From assembly GCF_044962685.1 (NCBI RefSeq), contig NZ_JBBKTX010000017.1:51546-115545 (forward strand): a stretch of DNA of 64,000 nucleotides. Reading direction: 5' to 3'. The notes under the pieces are model-generated. The model was not told the origin of the DNA and did no database searches. It worked only from the letters and a program-made list of their open reading frames with translations. The DNA is from Oceanobacter antarcticus. Its GTDB lineage: Bacteria; Pseudomonadota; Gammaproteobacteria; Pseudomonadales; Oceanobacteraceae. Shown here in pieces: positions 8,143 through 17,707 of the stretch; the first letter of the stretch is position 1, and each line of letters starts with the position of its first letter. Both the position numbers and the translations under genes were made by a program.

Positions 8143-9417
8143 TTTGCGTGGCTTGTCCAGCGTCACCCTGACGGCTTTGATCATGTTATCCTTGAGTTGC
8201 AAGATCTCGAAGCGGTAACGCCCGATACGCAAACAGACGGGAGATTCGGGAATATGTTCCAGAATCTCCACAATCATACCATTGATGGTTTTTGGGCCAG
8301 CAATGGGTAAATCCCAATGCATGGTCTTGTTTACATCGCGAATAAAGGCGGTGCCATCAACAATAAAACTGCCATCTTCCTGCGGATGTACATCCGGTGA
8401 ACTGGCCGACAGCACATCGGTGGTGAATTCGCCGACGATCTCTTCGAGAATATCTTCCAGAGTACAAATCCCCTGGACATCACCGTATTCATCAACCACC
8501 AGTGCAATCCGGCGCTGGTTTTTCTGGAAGTTGAACAGCTGGGTATGGAGTGGGGTGCTCTCGGGAATAAAATATGGCTCGCGCGAGGCGGCTTCAATAT
8601 CCTCGCGGGTAAACTCGCCCTGACTCATCACCCGTGCCAGTGAGCGCGCATGAAGAATGCCAATGATGTTATTGATGTCGCCACGATAAATCGGCACCCG
8701 GGTATGTTGTGTGGTACGCAGCTGCTCAACCAATACATCCATGTCGTCGTCCAGATCGACCCCGTAGATCTCATTCCGTGGCACCATGATGTCGTTTACC
8801 GTCATCTTTTCCAGATCGAGGATGCTCAGCAGCATGTGCTGGTGGCGCTTCGGAATCATCGATCCAGCTTCGCGTACCACCGTGCGTAGCTCTTCTGTGC
8901 TCAGATGATCCGAATTGGTGTTGCTGGTGTCGATGGGAATCAGCTTCAGCAAACCATTGGCAATGGTATTTACAAACCATACAAACGGATGCAACAACCA
9001 CTGCAGCCCCAGCAGGATAGGGGAGGCCGGGAACGCGATCTGCTCCGGGGCTATAGCTGCCAAGGTTTTGGGAGTCAGCTCAGCAAAAATCAGCACGATC
9101 AGGGTGAACAGAATGGTGTTGACGAAAACGGCGAGATCCGGATTGTCAGGCCACAGCCGTTGACTGATGATGGTCGCCAGCGCCGCAGCAGCAAAGTTGA
9201 CCAGATTATTTCCGGTAAGGATCGTGCCGATCAGGCGGTCGGGTTTTTCGAGCAGTTTGGAAGCCAGTTTGGCGCCCTGGTGGTTATTTTTAACCAGATG
9301 CCGCAAACGATAGCGGTTAAGCGACATCATGCCGGTTTCGGAACTGGAGAAGAATCCTGAAAAAATGATCAGTACCGCGAGTATGCCGAACAGCACACTT
9401 AAGGGAACCTCGTTCAA
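8131..9417 (-). CDS. CorB/CorC-type CNNM-CBS membrane protein (YfjD-like)
   Basis: 428 residues: an N-terminal CNNM domain with four hydrophobic segments starting FFSSSETGMMSLNRYRL, a pair of CBS domains (IMVPRNEIYGVD...; VDEYGDVQGICTLEDILEEIVGEF), and a C-terminal CorC_HlyC FAD-like domain. Relatives (Salmonella CorB, E. coli YfjD) are linked to magnesium or cobalt homeostasis at the inner membrane. TTG start with AAAGGA seven bases upstream. The last residues (KPRKTNA) and stop coincide with a transposon-end-like sequence, so the C-terminus may have been altered by an insertion. Monocistronic. Confidence 0.9.
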   Translation of the reverse strand: MNEVPLSVLFGILAVLIIFSGFFSSSETGMMSLNRYRLRHLVKNNHQGAKLASKLLEKPDRLIGTILTGNNLVNFAAAALATIISQRLWPDNPDLAVFVNTILFTLIVLIFAELTPKTLAAIAPEQIAFPASPILLGLQWLLHPFVWFVNTIANGLLKLIPIDTSNTNSDHLSTEELRTVVREAGSMIPKRHQHMLLSILDLEKMTVNDIMVPRNEIYGVDLDDDMDVLVEQLRTTQHTRVPIYRGDINNIIGILHARSLARVMSQGEFTREDIEAASREPYFIPESTPLHTQLFNFQKNQRRIALVVDEYGDVQGICTLEDILEEIVGEFTTDVLSASSPDVHPQEDGSFIVDGTAFIRDVNKTMHWDLPIAGPKTINGMIVEILEHIPESPVCLRIGRYRFEILQLKDNMIKAVRVTLDKPRKTNA

Positions 9418-9634
9418 GACTGCGTCCTTTGACTATTAAGATTCCGCCATCATAGGGCGCGCATGAAAGCTGTCAACTGAAGAAGGGTGACGGTTTGATC
9501 ATGTAGGGGATCCCGGTGAACATTGCTGCTGTAGCCGTTGTTTGAATGAGGCATTGCAAGCGGTGGTGCGGTCGTCAAGAACGGCGCGGGGTGTCGATAG
9601 CAGACCGGCACCGCGCAGATAACAGACGGATGGA

Positions 9635-10930
9635 TTATCCGCTATTTACCGGGGTCATCTTGGGCACCGTTTTGTCCTGGTTGTCTCGTCCCTTGAGGGA
9701 GCGGGCAATACGGGCACGGCGCTTGCGCCACCAGATAATCACTCCGGTTATCGATAGCATCGCCACGACCAGCCCCATGGCTGAAATCAGGATTCGCCCT
9801 GGTAACCCCAGGATTCGCCCTGAATGCAGCGGAAACTGTGCCTGGATAAAGATGTCTGCCGCTGTGCCTTGCCAAGGAATCCTGTCACCGAGGAGTGCTC
9901 CCGTATGAGCGTCGATAAACAGGGTTTTGTGACCGGCACCACCAACACCGTGGTCTGACTCAGGCGGGTAGAACTTGACGTCATACAGATCAAACTGACG
10001 GGCGTAAAATACTGCGCCCAAGGGTTCTTGCCAGCCTTTGGTATCGGCTTGCTGGCGTGCCAGCGTCAGCACTTCGTGGTAGCTCAATGCTGGGGGGGTC
10101 AGTTGTTCGACCGGGATCATGGTGCGCTGGTCATAGGGTGTCGGTGTGACATCGGAGATAGCGCTCAAGGCCGGGTGAAAGACCTCCCGATACAGATTCA
10201 GTGAGAATGCAGTAAACGCAATGATCACCAGTAAGCCCCAAGTCCACAAACTCACTGCTTGATGCAGGTCGAAGTTGAGCTTGTAACCGCCTTTGTTCCA
10301 GCGAATAGCCCAGGCTGGCTGCCAGCGTCGCCAGAAGCGTTTACGTGGATTCGCCTTCAATCTGGCGGTACGGCGCGCAGTGTTTTTAGGCAGTGTTAGA
10401 ATCAGTCCAAAGACACTATCGATCGTCCAGATCAATGCAATCACCCCCAACAACCAGACACCCCAGCGGTCGGTGCCAAACATTTCGGGCAGATGCAGGC
10501 TGTAGTGCAACTTGTAGAGGAAGGAGACAAAGGTCTCACGGGTGATAGGCCAGACAGCTCCCCATTGGCGGGTACCGAGTTCTGCGCCGCTGACGGGGTC
10601 AACAAACACCTGGTTGAACGATTCCGGGTAGAGTGCCCCGGTTGCTGGATTTAGTTTTGGCTGCACATAGAATTCGGCGGCATGACCTGGTTCATCATGT
10701 AAGGAAAAATACAATACTTCGACGTTCGGGTGACGGTCTTCCAGCTGCTCGACCAGGTTTAGCACTGGCTGTGGCTGGCCAGGGGTATGGGCTGCGGTCA
10801 GATGGCTGTTGAGCCAGCCATCCAGTTCATGATCCCAGGAAATCACCGCACCGGTTATTCCGGTGAGGAACAGAAAGGCCGCTGTGGTCAGTCCGGCCCA
10901 GCGGTGTAATAACACAAATGTTGAACGCAT
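9635..10930 (-). CDS. PepSY-associated TM-helix protein (siderophore/iron reductase-like)
   Basis: Inner-membrane protein of 431 residues with an N-terminal helix (LLHRWAGLTTAAFLF...TGAVISWDHELD), a periplasmic PepSY segment, further membrane helices near residues 150-180, 215-240 and 375-400, and an Arg/Lys-rich cytoplasmic tail. The HRW and LH motifs on helices are typical of heme-ligating members. Genes of this family follow TonB receptor genes and include FoxB/PiuB-like proteins thought to reduce iron from siderophores in the periplasm. It lies 103 bp downstream of the TonB receptor gene, in the same direction. Exact substrate unknown. Confidence 0.8.
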   Translation of the reverse strand: MRSTFVLLHRWAGLTTAAFLFLTGITGAVISWDHELDGWLNSHLTAAHTPGQPQPVLNLVEQLEDRHPNVEVLYFSLHDEPGHAAEFYVQPKLNPATGALYPESFNQVFVDPVSGAELGTRQWGAVWPITRETFVSFLYKLHYSLHLPEMFGTDRWGVWLLGVIALIWTIDSVFGLILTLPKNTARRTARLKANPRKRFWRRWQPAWAIRWNKGGYKLNFDLHQAVSLWTWGLLVIIAFTAFSLNLYREVFHPALSAISDVTPTPYDQRTMIPVEQLTPPALSYHEVLTLARQQADTKGWQEPLGAVFYARQFDLYDVKFYPPESDHGVGGAGHKTLFIDAHTGALLGDRIPWQGTAADIFIQAQFPLHSGRILGLPGRILISAMGLVVAMLSITGVIIWWRKRRARIARSLKGRDNQDKTVPKMTPVNSG

Positions 10931-11033
10931 GGGTTTCTCTCTATCGGGCGTAATACAGACTCAAGTTGTGGTCGTTTGGGATCGATCTCGTTATCTATTC
11001 AGACGTCTCTACACCGGGATGTCCCTAACGGCT

Positions 11034-13439
11034 TCAGAATGTATAGTTCATGCTCAGAGTGCCACTGCGAGGCGCTCCGTAACGGTATTGGTCATAGAAA
11101 CCGACTTGACTGTAATAGGTTTCATCCAGCAGATTGTTGATATTAAACTGAGCGGATAAAGCCGGACTGATTTGATAACGGCTCATCAGGTTGACCAAGG
11201 CATAGGCATTCTGGCTGATCGTGCCGCCATAGCTTTTGCCTTGCCAGTCAACACCACCGCCGACCACCAGGTTTTCCAAACGACCGGTCAATTCATAGGT
11301 ACTAAAGAGGTTGAATTGTTCACGGGGGTGATCGGTGTTTACCCGTTCACCATCCGCGTCTTTGGCATCGAAGCGGGTATAACCGAGGTTAATGTTCCAG
11401 TTGTCATGCAGTTGGCCAACCACTTCTACTTCAAAGCCTTTGGTGACGGTGCCTTCTGCGCCGTAGTAGGCCTGCTCTGTCGGATTGTTGTTGACCATGA
11501 TGGCTTCGCCATCAGCGTCGATTAACGCCTGTGCCAGGTTGTCCTGCTTAATACGGAAATAATTCACGGTGGTGTGTAGCTGATCATCCAGGAACGAGCT
11601 TTTCAGGCCGACTTCCTGATTAATACCTGTGGTTGGCTCAAGCGTTTCACCGCTGGCATTACGGGCATTCTGGGGATTAAAAATTTCAGTGTGGCTGAGA
11701 TACACCCGATGCTGTTCTGACAGGTCATAGAGAGCACCCACATAGGGTACCCAGACACCATTATTGCCAAAATTGGTATCCACTCCCCAGGTGTAGCCCT
11801 TGCGTTGCCAGCTGGAAACTCGTGCGCCCATGATCAGTTTCAGGTTGTCGCTCAGGTTGAGACGGGTGGCAGCAAAAAAGCCGCGCTGGGTGGTGGTCAT
11901 ATCGACTTGCTGTGTGGCGGTACTGTCCCATTCCGGTTCGGCAACCGATCCATCCCATTCGTAGAAATTGCCTGACGATGGGTAGCTGAGTTCGTTGTAT
12001 TCATAGGTGCGGGCATTTTGAGCACTGCGCAGGGCACCCAACGTAAATTCATGTAGTTGGTTGAAAGCTTCAAAGTCGCCTTTTAGCTGGACGTTGAGGC
12101 TGTCCTGGCGATTGATGCCGGTGCTGTACAGCGGCCAGGTGGCCAGTCCTTCGCCGCTGTCTTTGTCGATGCTGCCATACAGATACAGCAGCTTGCTGTC
12201 TTGGGTGTAGATCAAACGGTTGATACTGGCATCCAGTTCCCAACCGTTATTAAACAGATGCTCAACATTCATAAAGTAGTTGGTGCCAACAGTGTCCCAG
12301 TCAGTCCACTCGGCCGAGGTTGTGGTTGAGCGCTTCCAGTTGGTCTCGGTGTCGTCACTAAAAGTGGCAGGCAGGGCTCCCCAGGTGGCTCCATCCGGGC
12401 TGTTTTTGTCATAACTGATGCCACCGCGCAGTAACGTCATGTCCGTCAGATCGGCTTCCAGGGTGCCGTAGAGCACGGTGCGGTTGGCTTTGTAGAGATC
12501 CTGCCAGGATTCGGAATAGCTGCGTTTGGCAATGAGACGACCACGCACAGTACCGGATTCATTCAGCCCGCTACCAACATCGGCAGAGACTTCTTTATGG
12601 TTCCAGCTGCCAATCTTGGTACTGACAGAGCCACTCAGTTGATCATTGTCGGCATGCTTGCGCACCAGGTTGATCGACGCGGAAGGATCGCCGGCACCTG
12701 TCATCAGGCCTGTTGCACCACGTACAAACTCGATCCGCTCGTACAGAGAGGTATCGGCGATGGTTTCACCGGAATCACCGGCTAATGACCATGACAGCGG
12801 CACGCCATCGACCTGATAGTTGGTGACATCGAAACCACGGGACATGAATTCGTTACGCACGTTGTCAACTGCGCGAGTCGTGAGGCCAACGGCGCTGTTG
12901 ACGGCATCGGCAATGGTGGACAGATTCTGATCCTTGATGCGCTGGGCCGTCATGATGCTGACCGATTGTGGTGTTTCCAGCGGCTTCAGACCGAGACCGG
13001 TTGCGGTATTCAGCTTTTCCCGTTCGATATAGCTGCCAATAGCAAACACTTCCACCATCGGTACCGCCGCTGCGTCTGGCTGGTCGATACTGGCGGATTC
13101 AATGGTAAAACTCTGCTCACCTACCGGTTTGGCCACCAAACCGCTTCCTTGCAATAAAATCCCCAGTGCTTCGGCAACAGAGTAACGACCGTTCACGGAT
13201 GTACTTCGGTGTGATTGCAGTGAAACGCTGCTGGAGGCGATTTGAGTGCGGGTAGCGATGGCCAGCTGATTCAGAGCACTGGCCAGATTTTGGGCCGGAA
13301 TGTTTAACTCAAAGTCTGCCTGGCGAGTGATGGCGGCGTCTGCAACGGCCTTTGCCGTCGGGATGATCAGGGAAGCGCCGATCGCCAGGCTGATGGCGAT
13401 GCTCAGAATGAAGCGTTGCGGGTGGGCTGGGTGTGGCAA
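11034..13439 (-). CDS. TonB-dependent siderophore receptor with STN signalling domain (FpvA/FoxA-like)
   Basis: Outer-membrane receptor of 801 residues: signal peptide to about residue 32; an STN domain at about 40-120 (FELNIPAQNLASALNQLA), which contacts a FecR-type anti-sigma factor; a TonB-box-like VPMVEVFA near 126; a plug domain (TPQSVSIMTAQRIKDQ, FVRGATGLMTGAGDPSASINLVRK); then a 22-strand barrel ending in the aromatic residue expected for BAM targeting (TLSMNYTF). TTG start with GAGGAG upstream. With fecI, fecR and the PepSY gene it forms a cell-surface signalling iron uptake set. A Fur-like inverted repeat lies about 40-75 bp upstream. Most likely a ferric hydroxamate or pyoverdine-like ligand, but this is not readable from sequence. 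Confidence 0.93.
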   Translation of the reverse strand: MPHPAHPQRFILSIAISLAIGASLIIPTAKAVADAAITRQADFELNIPAQNLASALNQLAIATRTQIASSSVSLQSHRSTSVNGRYSVAEALGILLQGSGLVAKPVGEQSFTIESASIDQPDAAAVPMVEVFAIGSYIEREKLNTATGLGLKPLETPQSVSIMTAQRIKDQNLSTIADAVNSAVGLTTRAVDNVRNEFMSRGFDVTNYQVDGVPLSWSLAGDSGETIADTSLYERIEFVRGATGLMTGAGDPSASINLVRKHADNDQLSGSVSTKIGSWNHKEVSADVGSGLNESGTVRGRLIAKRSYSESWQDLYKANRTVLYGTLEADLTDMTLLRGGISYDKNSPDGATWGALPATFSDDTETNWKRSTTTSAEWTDWDTVGTNYFMNVEHLFNNGWELDASINRLIYTQDSKLLYLYGSIDKDSGEGLATWPLYSTGINRQDSLNVQLKGDFEAFNQLHEFTLGALRSAQNARTYEYNELSYPSSGNFYEWDGSVAEPEWDSTATQQVDMTTTQRGFFAATRLNLSDNLKLIMGARVSSWQRKGYTWGVDTNFGNNGVWVPYVGALYDLSEQHRVYLSHTEIFNPQNARNASGETLEPTTGINQEVGLKSSFLDDQLHTTVNYFRIKQDNLAQALIDADGEAIMVNNNPTEQAYYGAEGTVTKGFEVEVVGQLHDNWNINLGYTRFDAKDADGERVNTDHPREQFNLFSTYELTGRLENLVVGGGVDWQGKSYGGTISQNAYALVNLMSRYQISPALSAQFNINNLLDETYYSQVGFYDQYRYGAPRSGTLSMNYTF

Positions 13440-13478
13440 ACGTCGAACTCCTCTACAAAATTAAATCAGGCACAAGTT

Positions 13479-13515
13479 TTTGATAATAAGATTGCTAGTA
13501 CTAATGATTATCAAA
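13479..13515 (-). promoter_or_regulatory. promoter with Fur-like inverted repeat before the TonB receptor
   Basis: TTTGATAAT (13479-13487) and ATTATCAAA (13507-13515) form an inverted pair built of GATAAT units, the core of Fur boxes. On the minus strand a -35-like TTGATA (13509-13514) and -10-like TCTTAT (13486-13491) are 17 bp apart, so Fur binding would cover the promoter. Inferred from motif similarity. Confidence 0.55.
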
Positions 13516-13585
13516 TATTGATTTGGATAGGAGACGTTTGATGGGCTGGAAACCCGTAATTGTTTTTTGTTGATGGAGTGTCTTT

Positions 13586-14731
13586 TTACCGAGCCGGCCG
13601 TTGGGGTGGGGCGGGGCGAAGTACCAGTCTTGACGTAGTGCCATCCATTTGCCTATTGGCCCGCAGTCGGAACAGTTGCAGCAGTGAACGAATGGCTTCG
13701 TCGGTCTGGTCAATAAAATAAGTGGCCGTGACCGGCACTTCTGGCTCGGGCAGAAATCTGCTGTCGATGTGGTAACGGGTGTAGCGGTTAATTTCTGCTA
13801 GCACCTCGCGTAGTGGTTGCTGATTGAACACCAGGGCACCGGTTTGCCAGGCGGTTGTTGCATTAGCCGCGACGGTAACCACCGTACCAATGCGGCTATT
13901 GGTCATGTCGACGCTCTGATTCGCACTGACGTGAGCGGTTTGTTGACGGGTAGCAGAAGTATGGGGAAGGCTGACGACGACAATGCCTTCTGTCACAGTA
14001 ACCCGTGTGGTTCCTGACTCCAGCTGACGCACGTTATAGGCAGTGCCTACCGCCTGACTGCGAGTGGTGCCACTGATGACGATGAAAGGCCGGTTGGGGT
14101 TTTTTGCTACGTTAACAAAAAATTCACCGCGTAGCAGTGTGACTTGACGTTGCTCCGGGCTGTACTCCACAACAATCTCACTGTTCCAGTTCAGGGTGAC
14201 CAGGCTGCCATCGGGCAGGGTGTGGCGGACTTGTTCGCCGTAGCCTGTCTGGTAGTTGATATGACTGAATCGGGTGGCGACTGGAGCGGACTGGGTGATT
14301 GAGTCAGGAGAGTGTGCCTGTTGCCAGAGCAGTGGCAGACATACACATACCAGCAGCAAGGCGCTAATGGCAATCAGTCGTCGGGGTTGATCTTGCAGTG
14401 CTGCGCTCTGAGTCGCGATATGCAGGGCCAGTTTTTCTCGTTGTGTCAGTGCTGGTCGTGCCAGCAAACCGAAGAGCTCCCAGTCTTGTCGGGCACGGGC
14501 GAGTGCTTGATGGTGTTCAGCGGAGCGTTGACCAAAGGCGTGTATGAGGGATGTGACTTGGGCCGTTGCCGCGTTGGTACGGGCTTCATGCTGCTGCTGG
14601 ATCAGCTGAAAAGCCTGTTCATCCAGAGACTGGATGAGTGGTTTGGTGGCGTCCATGTCGGAAGGGCTGTTCAATCCATTGTTCTCATTGGTAGTGTGGA
14701 TGATTGTTTTTGGGGGTGCTGAAGGTTCCAT
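13586..14731 (-). CDS. fecR: FecR-type anti-sigma factor / signal transducer
   Basis: 381 residues: cytoplasmic N-terminal DUF4880-like segment with the conserved tryptophan-containing helix (ARARQDWELFG), one membrane helix near residues 120-137 (LIAISALLLVCVCLPLLW), and a periplasmic FecR domain containing TGYGEQVRHTLPDGSLVTLNWNS, GEFFVNVAKNPNRPFIV and VGTAYNVR, followed by a secretin/STN-like C-terminal segment. Such proteins hold the ECF sigma factor inactive until the TonB receptor's STN domain signals ligand binding. It starts 11 bases after the sigma gene, in one operon. An internal ATG 25 codons in (14656) is an alternative start. Confidence 0.9.
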   Translation of the reverse strand: MEPSAPPKTIIHTTNENNGLNSPSDMDATKPLIQSLDEQAFQLIQQQHEARTNAATAQVTSLIHAFGQRSAEHHQALARARQDWELFGLLARPALTQREKLALHIATQSAALQDQPRRLIAISALLLVCVCLPLLWQQAHSPDSITQSAPVATRFSHINYQTGYGEQVRHTLPDGSLVTLNWNSEIVVEYSPEQRQVTLLRGEFFVNVAKNPNRPFIVISGTTRSQAVGTAYNVRQLESGTTRVTVTEGIVVVSLPHTSATRQQTAHVSANQSVDMTNSRIGTVVTVAANATTAWQTGALVFNQQPLREVLAEINRYTRYHIDSRFLPEPEVPVTATYFIDQTDEAIRSLLQLFRLRANRQMDGTTSRLVLRPAPPQRPAR

Positions 14732-14742
14732 AGGAGCGCAGC

Positions 14743-15285
14743 TTACCGCTCATTGTCGGAGATCAGGCTTTGACGCAGGTGTTTCATGGCGCTGGCCAGG
14801 TGCTTCTCGACGGTTGATAGACTGATGTTCATTTGCCCGGCAATGTCTTTCTGGCGTTGCCCTTCAATCCGATATTGCCAGAAAATTTCTCGCGTCAGTA
14901 ATGGCAATTGCTGAAGGGACTGATCTAGCCGCTGGAGCTTGCGACTGGCTATGGCTGCTTGTTCGATGGTAATGCCGTCTTCGTCCTCGGGATGCTGCGC
15001 GATAAAGCTCGACTCATGGCGTTGACGACTTTGTTCGCTGCGGTAGTGATTGACGATTTCGTTGCGAGCACTTTGGTAGAGATAGGCTTTGTGGTCTTGA
15101 ATGTCACCGGGGTTCTTCTGTCGCAGTAGCTTTTCGGCCAATTGCTGCAGCAGATCGGCTGCTGTGTCCGGGCAGCCAAGACGGGCAGAGATAAAACCGA
15201 GTAACGAACTCTCGTTTTGTTTTAATACATCCATCAGGGCAGAGAGTTGTTTCATGGTCAGAGAATCGGTACCGCTGGCAGCCAT
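14743..15285 (-). CDS. fecI: ECF sigma factor, FecI type
   Basis: 180 residues with region 2 (ARNEIVNHYRSEQSRQ following LYQSARN) and region 4 (LPLLTREIFWQYRIEGQRQKDIAGQMNISLSTVEKHL) of the iron-starvation ECF family. It would direct RNA polymerase to the TonB receptor promoter on signal from FecR. First gene of the leftward fecI-fecR pair. The sequence just upstream (15305-15325) contains a GAATGATACACAATCTCATTT stretch resembling a Fur site on the minus strand. Confidence 0.9.
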   Translation of the reverse strand: MAASGTDSLTMKQLSALMDVLKQNESSLLGFISARLGCPDTAADLLQQLAEKLLRQKNPGDIQDHKAYLYQSARNEIVNHYRSEQSRQRHESSFIAQHPEDEDGITIEQAAIASRKLQRLDQSLQQLPLLTREIFWQYRIEGQRQKDIAGQMNISLSTVEKHLASAMKHLRQSLISDNER

Positions 15286-15408
15286 CAATAAGTTAAATGA
15301 GATTGTGTATCATTCTATCCTTTTTGTAATGGCGTGTCGTTCGTACTGCCGTAAAAACAGTGTGGTAAAAATAGATCGTGCGTGGTTGGGTCATCAATGG
15401 CTCAGGCG

Positions 15409-15789
15409 TCAACCTTGATCAGCGTAGGCCCGGTTCGATGTTAACTGGGATAAGCCCTTGACGATTTTGAACACCGTCCAGATAAACGTCCCCAGCAAAA
15501 TCAACCAGCCAATAACAATAAAGGTAGTCACAATGCCGATCACCATCATGCCCATCCCCCACCAGAAGACCTTGATGATATTGACAAAGTGATCCTCAAA
15601 CAGCGACCCACGGAAATCGCCGATCTTGACCATCGCCCACACCCCGCCAATGACCCAGAACAAGCCGGTAAAGTAGCCAGCACCCAACAGACAATAAGCA
15701 ATCAGCGCCTGGGTTTTGGCATTGTCGTCTTGCGGCGACAACGGTGATCCTGGTGGTTTGGTTGCTGGCTGGTTTGGAAAGCCTGACAT
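15409..15789 (-). CDS. small membrane protein, DUF4870-like
   Basis: 126 residues: a Pro/Gln-rich cytoplasmic start followed by about three membrane helices (ALIAYCLLGAGYFTGLFWVIGGVWAM region, then FWWGMGMMVIGIVTTFIVIGWLILLGTFIWTVF region). The arrangement with a charged KIGDFRGSLFEDHFVNIIKVF loop resembles DUF4870/TIC20-like small membrane proteins of unknown role. Start chosen at the ATG at 15789, which has GGGAG upstream; the frame stays open further upstream but overlaps the GST gene. Same direction as the GST gene, 49 bp after it. Confidence 0.75.
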   Translation of the reverse strand: MSGFPNQPATKPPGSPLSPQDDNAKTQALIAYCLLGAGYFTGLFWVIGGVWAMVKIGDFRGSLFEDHFVNIIKVFWWGMGMMVIGIVTTFIVIGWLILLGTFIWTVFKIVKGLSQLTSNRAYADQG

Positions 15790-15838
15790 GGAAATCTCCC
15801 GGAATAGTCTGCCTTGGATGGTCGCAGATGTTCCTGGT

Positions 15839-16435
15839 TCACGCCATGGCAATAAATCCGGGCGTCGCTTCAACACGGCCAAGCCAGGCCAGGATAGCGG
15901 GATAGCGCTCAAGCTCAAAACCGCCTTCATGGGCAACATGGGTATAGGCATAAAGGCTGATATCGGCATTGGTGAGCTGGTCACCACAAAGATAGGGCGT
16001 TGCTGCCAGTTGTTGTTCCATGACCCCTAGCGCCAGGTAACCGCCAGATTGTTTTGCCTTGTATTCAGCCTGACGTGAGGCGGGCATGCTCTGGTATTTG
16101 GCAATAAAACGGGCAACAGCAATGTAGGGTTCGTGGCTGTATTGCTCAAAACACTGCCACTGCTGCATTTTTGCCAGTGTGAACGTGTCTTTGGGGAGCA
16201 AGTCGGAATCCGCCGCCAGATAGTTGATGATGGCGTTGGATTCGCTCAGTGTGCGGCCATCGTCCAGCTCCAGTGTCGGAATCTTGCCATTGGGGTTTTT
16301 GCGTAAAAACGCCGCGCTGCGGGTTTCGCCAGCCAGAATATCCACCGCAATCCACTGATGTGGGATAGCCAGCATGGCGCACACCAGCTGGATTTTGTAA
16401 CAGTTGCCGGATTGGCTATCGCCGTAGAGTTTCAT
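15839..16435 (-). CDS. glutathione S-transferase
   Basis: 198-residue cytosolic protein. Thioredoxin-like N-terminal half (MKLYGDSQSGNCYKIQL, then NPNGKIPTLELDDGRTLSESNAIINYLA with the cis-Pro and the Glu-Ser pair that bind the glutathione backbone) and an all-helical C-terminal half with the N-capping LTNADISLYAYTHVA motif. GSTs conjugate or reduce electrophiles with glutathione; the substrate is unknown. Start at 16435 has GGAGAG upstream, better than the ATG five codons earlier. Confidence 0.92.
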   Translation of the reverse strand: MKLYGDSQSGNCYKIQLVCAMLAIPHQWIAVDILAGETRSAAFLRKNPNGKIPTLELDDGRTLSESNAIINYLAADSDLLPKDTFTLAKMQQWQCFEQYSHEPYIAVARFIAKYQSMPASRQAEYKAKQSGGYLALGVMEQQLAATPYLCGDQLTNADISLYAYTHVAHEGGFELERYPAILAWLGRVEATPGFIAMA

Positions 16436-16485
16436 ACGCTCTCCTTGCATGGGTGTGTGGCGGGTAGGTGTGCCCTGTTGGTTAA

Positions 16486-16947
16486 TCAGCTGGCTCGCTG
16501 GAGCAGAATATCAAATTCCTGTTTATTCACCGGCATGATCGACAGCCGATGGCCCTTTTTTACCAAGCCCAGTTCGGTGATTTCTGGCATGGCCTTGATG
16601 GTCTTGAGTGGTAATACGCGGGGGAATATCTGTTTCAGCTTGACGTCCACCCGATACCAGCGCGGCTTTTCCAGCGTGGCTTTGGGATCATAGTATTTTG
16701 ATTGCGGATCAAACTGGCTGTGATCGACATAGCCTTCCTGCACCACCTCCGCCAGCCCGGCAATCCCTATTTCTTTACAGCTGGAGTGATAAATAAACAC
16801 CAGATCGCCCGATTTCACCTCGTCACGGAGGAAATTACGCGCCTGATAATTACGCACGCCATCCCATGGCTCGGTTTGCTCCGGGCGGGATGCCAGATCA
16901 TCAATGCCAAAGGCATCCGGTTCGGTTTTAAACAGCCAGTAGTTCAT
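16486..16947 (-). CDS. EVE-domain protein (thymocyte nuclear protein 1-like)
   Basis: 153 residues forming a single EVE (PUA-like) domain: MNYWLFKTEPDAFGIDDL at the start, WDGVRNYQARNFLRD, GDLVFIYHSS, and the C-terminal LPLKTIKAMPEITELGLVKKGHRLSIMPV. EVE domains bind modified bases in DNA or RNA. In bacteria they occur alone or fused to restriction and other defence modules; here it stands alone in a housekeeping setting, 51 bp upstream of the GST gene in the same direction. Biological role unproven. Confidence 0.92.
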   Translation of the reverse strand: MNYWLFKTEPDAFGIDDLASRPEQTEPWDGVRNYQARNFLRDEVKSGDLVFIYHSSCKEIGIAGLAEVVQEGYVDHSQFDPQSKYYDPKATLEKPRWYRVDVKLKQIFPRVLPLKTIKAMPEITELGLVKKGHRLSIMPVNKQEFDILLQRAS

Positions 16948-17309
16948 AAGGTGTCGTGGGTGGCCATCATCAAGAAGGAAGGCTGATTCTGACGTCCGTA
17001 TTGGCCGCTGTCGAGAGGCTGCGGAAGGGTAAATCTCAACACCGTGGTGCCAGTTGGAGGCAACTCGATGGAGGGTGCTGGTCTATCTATCTATGCTATG
17101 GCCTATGCTATGGCCGATGGGGCCTATAGCGTCATGGGGCTTGGTTGATGGATGGCCGCAATGGGTGTAACGACTATTTGGATATATAGCCATAAGCTGA
17201 TGTAAGTCATCCTGACAGAGTTGCTCCGACCTGACTGAAAGCCTACTGTGGCAACAGACGGATAGGCAGTTGCTTGAATATTCTACAACCACAGCAAGAG
17301 GTCGTGAAC
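16948..17309. other. intergenic region with short direct repeats
   Basis: No gene or RNA recognised. Around 17080-17125 there are short reiterated units (CTATCTATCTATG, then CTATGGC and GATGG repeats), probably replication-slippage products. The last 25 bases carry the ribosome site of the DUF2892 gene. Confidence 0.5.
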
Positions 17310-17498
17310 ATGCAATGTAATGTCGGTAAGAGTGATCGGATGTTTCGTATTGTGGCAGGCTTGGCAATGATATTGGCGGGCGTGTTTTTTCACTCCTGGT
17401 GGGGCGCTGTCGGTTTGGTGCCATTGGTAACGGCAGCAATGGGCTGGTGCCCGCTGTACGTCGTACTGGGTATTAAAACCTGCAAAGCGCCAGATTGA
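17310..17498 (+). CDS. DUF2892 small membrane protein (YgaP C-terminus-like)
   Basis: 62 residues: MQCNVGKSDRMFRIVAGLAMI start, two hydrophobic helices (about 15-31 and 35-48) and a GWCPLY motif near the C-terminus. This is the DUF2892 pattern, also found fused to rhodanese domains (YgaP) and often near sulfur or heavy-metal genes. Start at 17310 follows AGAGG. No partner gene is obvious. Function unknown. Confidence 0.85.
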   Translation: MQCNVGKSDRMFRIVAGLAMILAGVFFHSWWGAVGLVPLVTAAMGWCPLYVVLGIKTCKAPD

Positions 17499-17707
17499 CC
17501 GCAAGGGCATCGAACGGCTTTAAACGTTAAGGCGGACAGGAAATTTTTTGTCGAACATCTGGAGTGCCGGGGAATAAGTCAGGAGTTGCCGCCTGCTATT
17601 CCCGCTTTGTCATTTTTTAAACTATCGCTGGTACTATAGAATGAGTCAGTTAGACCGGCCAGAGTGTTTCCAGCATTTTGGGCATTCATCGGCATCGAAG
17701 GCATTCT

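Noticed and set aside
17080..17130. Possible CRISPR or VNTR from repeated CTATGGC units
   Set aside because: Units are too short and uneven; no spacers.
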